23,436 nt of DNA. Origin: a virus. The stretch's first letter is position 1. Every line of letters begins with the position of its first letter. This document shows, one piece after another, positions 20,850-23,436 of this stretch. A program made the translations under genes and the position numbers. The notes below the pieces were generated by a model, which was not told where the DNA came from, did no database searches, and was given only the letters and a program-made list of their open reading frames with translations. The stretch covers positions 1 to 23,436 of IMG/VR virus record IMGVR_UViG_3300027522_000042; one strand, written 5' to 3'.

Positions 20850-23083
20850 TATCGTCTTCCTCCAGATTGTATATCTAATCTAAAAGTACCAAGTTTCCAA
20901 GTACTATCTATTTCTGTGTTAGAAATAGAAAGAGCTATGGCTCTACCTCTAGCACGAGTATCTACTTTTGTAGTTGTAGGTGCTAAAGTAAACGGACCTA
21001 AGGGTGAACTTGCTGCCGTGTTGTTTGGGTAATCTCTAACAAATAATGTAGCTATTACATTTTCTGCTTGGTTAATAAAGTCAGGAACTATTCTACTAAT
21101 TCTCATCATAGCTTCACCGTCTCCTCTAAGATCTGCTAAATTGCTAGCTGCACCTTTAACTACTTTTTGTGTGATATCATAATCTCCAGAAATAATATTA
21201 GCCGGTATAGGAACAGGACCCGTGAAAGCAGTTACTTGATTAACTCCTGTTTCATGTTGGAAATAAATTGTAGTTCCTTCAGTGTTTCCAATAACATCAA
21301 AAGACGCATCGTCTCCTGCATCATATCTAGTTGCATGAGGTAAACCAAATACAGCAGAGTCAACCCAAGTTGTTCTCGGGTATAAGGCACTTGCATTAGT
21401 AAACCATATCGGACGTTTTTTTGTTGAATCTAAATAGCTATAGGTAACTGATCTGTTAACTACATTAGAAGTACCACTACAGTAAAACCAAGTTATCTCG
21501 CCAAACAAGTTATTAATACCACAATAAATTAATTGATTAGATACTGTATTTATATCATCAAAAACATAATCTTCGACTAAGCAATCCATTGATTGTAGTT
21601 GACCGGTATACCTAAAGAATCCATTATCGGACATCCAGTAAGCAGCACCATCTACTTCAACAGCTGCGTTCATTCCAATTAAACCACAGTTGGTTCCAAC
21701 TTGCTCGTAAGCAAAGGTAAACGGAGTACCTACAAATCTCATTGTAAATAGTGAGGTGTCGGTCCAAATGTAAATTGCATTTCTTCCAAGCTTAGCCCCC
21801 ATGATCCGTGATCCGGCGGCCAGTCTTTGTGTACCGGCACTATTGGTTGCTGTAGGTGTATAATCTTCTATATTTTCTTGAGACGAAAATCTTATAAACA
21901 TATCATCTTGAGTATCTTTATCTCCAATTGTTTTCTCTGTTCCAAAAAATACTAAGTGACGATCTGGAGTAGAGACTAACATATCACGCGACGCGGTTGG
22001 TGCGTTTGGAATAATAACAGCTCTAACACTTGTTGCATTAGTTGCATCACCATCCCATTTAAAACATTCTCCGTTGTGAATTAATGCAATCAAGGTAGAC
22101 CCTAAGTTGTCCAAGGACCATAGACCAGGATCATTTACTGAGTCTGTATTAGCTGCGGGAGATCCCCAACCTGTAAAGGAAGAAGTATTAGTAACAGTAC
22201 TTCCAGAAGACCAAGCTTGTCTTGTTGTGTTTAAAACTCCTCTAGTAATACCGGTAAGATTGTTTCCGGCTATTCCGGTGTATGAAATGGTTTCACTATT
22301 AGGAACACTACCTATTGTTCCAACAGTAATAAAATTTACTCCAGTTGAAGGAAGACCTGCTGTACTTGCTAAAGTGACCACGGTACCCGAACCTCCTGTA
22401 CCAAAAGCATTATCTGATAATGATCCGTTTAACGTTGTAAGTAAGGTTCCTAAAAGATTACCCCCGAATAAAGATATACCCCAACCAAAAGCACCTAGTT
22501 GTTCTGCGGGTCCAACACTATAGTATTGAAAAAATTTAACACTACCTGAAGTAGTAGCGCCACTACCTGTTTCGTTAGTAGCCATAGTAATTGTAATTGT
22601 AGTTGAAGTAGGGGTTGCTGTTACCATGTATTTCTTACCATCAAAATCTGCAGCAGTATAATTAGAATTAGTAGCGCTAGAGAAATTACTAAACAGGATA
22701 ATGTTTCCTGCAATAAAACTGTGGTCACTTGGAAAAGTTATAGTAACTGTAGGTGATCCGTTAGTAGTAGTAAAACAGTTTGAAAGAGTTGTTCCCGAAG
22801 GATTAACTAAAGGATGTATGTCATAAAAAATACTACCTGAATAAACATATAGAATATTACTAGTTCCTATTACTGCGTATTTAGTAGAAGCTGTGCTAAC
22901 AAAATGATGTAAATTTCTAGCGGCACCTGTTAGTTTACTGGTACCTAGTTGTTGCCAACCACCTATCTTCTCCGGTGTACCATATCTAAAACGTACATTC
23001 TCACCATCTACCCATTGACTTTCGGCTCCGGTGTCTGTGACTTGTTTATTGAATCCTGGTAAAAATCCTAGTTTTTGTAGCAT
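20849..23083 (-). CDS. Tail nozzle / phage stabilisation-like protein (744 aa)
   Basis: 744-aa protein, mostly beta. It opens with MLQKLGFLPGFNKQ and a VRFRYGTPEKIGGW block (about 31-44), which I associate with a widespread family of podovirus tail proteins resembling P22 gp10 or T7 gp12-like nozzles (beta-propeller). A Ser/Thr/Gly-rich region (about 80-310) of repeated short strands follows, then a region with YSYLDSTKKRPIWF, and a C-terminus ending in a strand-rich segment (WKLGTFRLDIQSGG). It contains six cysteines, unlike the eight proteins encoded after it. AGGGA precedes the ATG. It is expected to sit below the portal and form part of the channel for DNA and ejected proteins. The fold call is by pattern, not search. 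Confidence 0.7.
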   Translation of the reverse strand: MLQKLGFLPGFNKQVTDTGAESQWVDGENVRFRYGTPEKIGGWQQLGTSKLTGAARNLHHFVSTASTKYAVIGTSNILYVYSGSIFYDIHPLVNPSGTTLSNCFTTTNGSPTVTITFPSDHSFIAGNIILFSNFSSATNSNYTAADFDGKKYMVTATPTSTTITITMATNETGSGATTSGSVKFFQYYSVGPAEQLGAFGWGISLFGGNLLGTLLTTLNGSLSDNAFGTGGSGTVVTLASTAGLPSTGVNFITVGTIGSVPNSETISYTGIAGNNLTGITRGVLNTTRQAWSSGSTVTNTSSFTGWGSPAANTDSVNDPGLWSLDNLGSTLIALIHNGECFKWDGDATNATSVRAVIIPNAPTASRDMLVSTPDRHLVFFGTEKTIGDKDTQDDMFIRFSSQENIEDYTPTATNSAGTQRLAAGSRIMGAKLGRNAIYIWTDTSLFTMRFVGTPFTFAYEQVGTNCGLIGMNAAVEVDGAAYWMSDNGFFRYTGQLQSMDCLVEDYVFDDINTVSNQLIYCGINNLFGEITWFYCSGTSNVVNRSVTYSYLDSTKKRPIWFTNASALYPRTTWVDSAVFGLPHATRYDAGDDASFDVIGNTEGTTIYFQHETGVNQVTAFTGPVPIPANIISGDYDITQKVVKGAASNLADLRGDGEAMMRISRIVPDFINQAENVIATLFVRDYPNNTAASSPLGPFTLAPTTTKVDTRARGRAIALSISNTEIDSTWKLGTFRLDIQSGGRR

Positions 23084-23100
23084 AAATTAATCCCTAGTTT

Positions 23101-23129
23101 AAAATATACTAGATTTCTAGTTATATCAA
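23101..23129 (-). promoter_or_regulatory. Putative promoter with palindromic operator before the nozzle gene
   Basis: On the minus strand TTGATA (23129-23124) is followed by TATATT (23108-23103, 15-base spacing) or TATTTT (23106-23101, 17-base spacing). Between them lies a perfect inverted repeat, ACTAGA-TT-TCTAGT at 23108-23121. It is in the longest gap of the late operon (72 bases), ahead of the 744-aa gene. An internal, possibly regulated, promoter is plausible. The AT-rich background makes chance -10 matches common. Confidence 0.4.
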
Positions 23130-23155
23130 CATTTGTTATCTACAGGAGATTAATA

Positions 23156-23404
23156 CTAAGCTTTGTATGATTTACCAGCAGTGATTGCAGAATTAGCAGC
23201 AGTCATACTCTCATCAGTCCAAAAATCTTTAGCAACCATAAGCTCTAGGTGTTCAACATTTCTGTCAACACAATCTTGTTTTTCTGTTGCTGATTCATCT
23301 TCCATATCCGTTCCAGCAATAACTTCATTAATTAAAGTTACTGAATGTCCCATAGCTGTGTAATCTTGTGCTATATCTTCTGCAGTTTTTACGTCTTCAC
23401 TCAT
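23156..23404 (-). CDS. Small acidic late protein (82 aa)
   Basis: 82-aa protein starting MSEDVKTAEDIAQDYTAMG, acidic and mainly helical, with one Cys and a central ATEKQDCVDRNVEHLELM segment; it ends SAITAGKSYKA. The ATG has a strong AAGGAG site eight bases upstream. A TAA at 23419-23417, just before that site, may be the stop of another gene continuing off the right edge. I recall short acidic proteins like this in marine phage late operons, function unknown. Upstream position relative to the tail nozzle suggests a head or connector accessory protein. Confidence 0.75.
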   Translation of the reverse strand: MSEDVKTAEDIAQDYTAMGHSVTLINEVIAGTDMEDESATEKQDCVDRNVEHLELMVAKDFWTDESMTAANSAITAGKSYKA

Positions 23405-23436
23405 AATATTTTCTCCTTATTTTGTTGCGCATGCAA

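Noticed and set aside
22107-22523. 138-aa plus-strand open frame inside the nozzle gene
   Set aside because: A long Pro/Val-rich antisense shadow of the Thr/Gly/Ser-rich coding strand, with no promoter or ribosome site.
1-23436. CRISPR array, insertion sequence, integrase or diversity-generating retroelement
   Set aside because: No regularly spaced repeats, transposase, recombinase or reverse transcriptase motifs were seen in either strand.

Overview
This 23.4 kb window is part of a tailed-phage genome. It is AT-rich and densely packed. Nearly every gene is on the minus strand, and most neighbours touch or overlap through TAATG, TGATG or ATGA junctions. The gene set (family A DNA polymerase, archaeo-eukaryotic-type primase, UvrD-like and SNF2-like helicases, endonuclease VII, a DUF3310 protein, an M15 peptidase, and Gly/Gln-rich late proteins with recurring GG motifs) resembles what I recall of marine podoviruses infecting Pelagibacter (SAR11), such as the HTVC010P type and related uncultured Mediterranean contigs. 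That assignment rests on recalled family patterns and composition, not on a search. Terminase, portal, major capsid protein and receptor-binding proteins are not here and presumably lie outside the window. No integrase, tRNA, IS element or CRISPR array is visible.

Layout. (1) Minus strand, 8891 down to 1: a replication and early operon. It encodes three conserved small or medium proteins (one a possible ssDNA-binding protein), the primase, endonuclease VII, the UvrD-like helicase, a 32-aa membrane peptide, a DUF3310 protein and PolA. It ends in a cluster of unknowns: a His-rich 220-aa protein, a 52-aa Cys-rich protein, and three membrane proteins, the last running off the left edge. (2) Plus strand, 8944-10374: one SNF2-family helicase, the only plus-strand gene. 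It shares a compact intergenic region with the early operon, where two sigma70-type promoters overlap face to face. (3) Minus strand, 23404 down to 10405: a late operon. It runs from a small protein through a large tail nozzle or stabilisation-like protein, three small proteins, a 122-aa protein, and four large proteins (709, 318, 354 and 1511 aa, probably internal or ejected virion proteins) to a two-gene lysis candidate (63-aa membrane protein plus M15 peptidase). It converges on the SNF2 gene with a 30-bp gap. No stretch over 300 bases lacks a gene.

How the genes work together. PolA (intact proofreading and polymerase motifs, Leu at the position equivalent to E. coli F762), the primase and the helicases would copy the genome. 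Endonuclease VII would resolve branched DNA before packaging. The late block would form the tail and the proteins passed into the host.

Most notable observations: five genes of 23-58 codons fit exactly between their neighbours; the overlapping divergent promoters appear to give a leaderless mRNA on one side; a GC-rich hairpin lies directly before the primase start, which lacks a Shine-Dalgarno sequence; and eight consecutive late proteins, about 3,240 residues, contain no cysteine, bounded sharply by the Cys-containing nozzle and lysis proteins.
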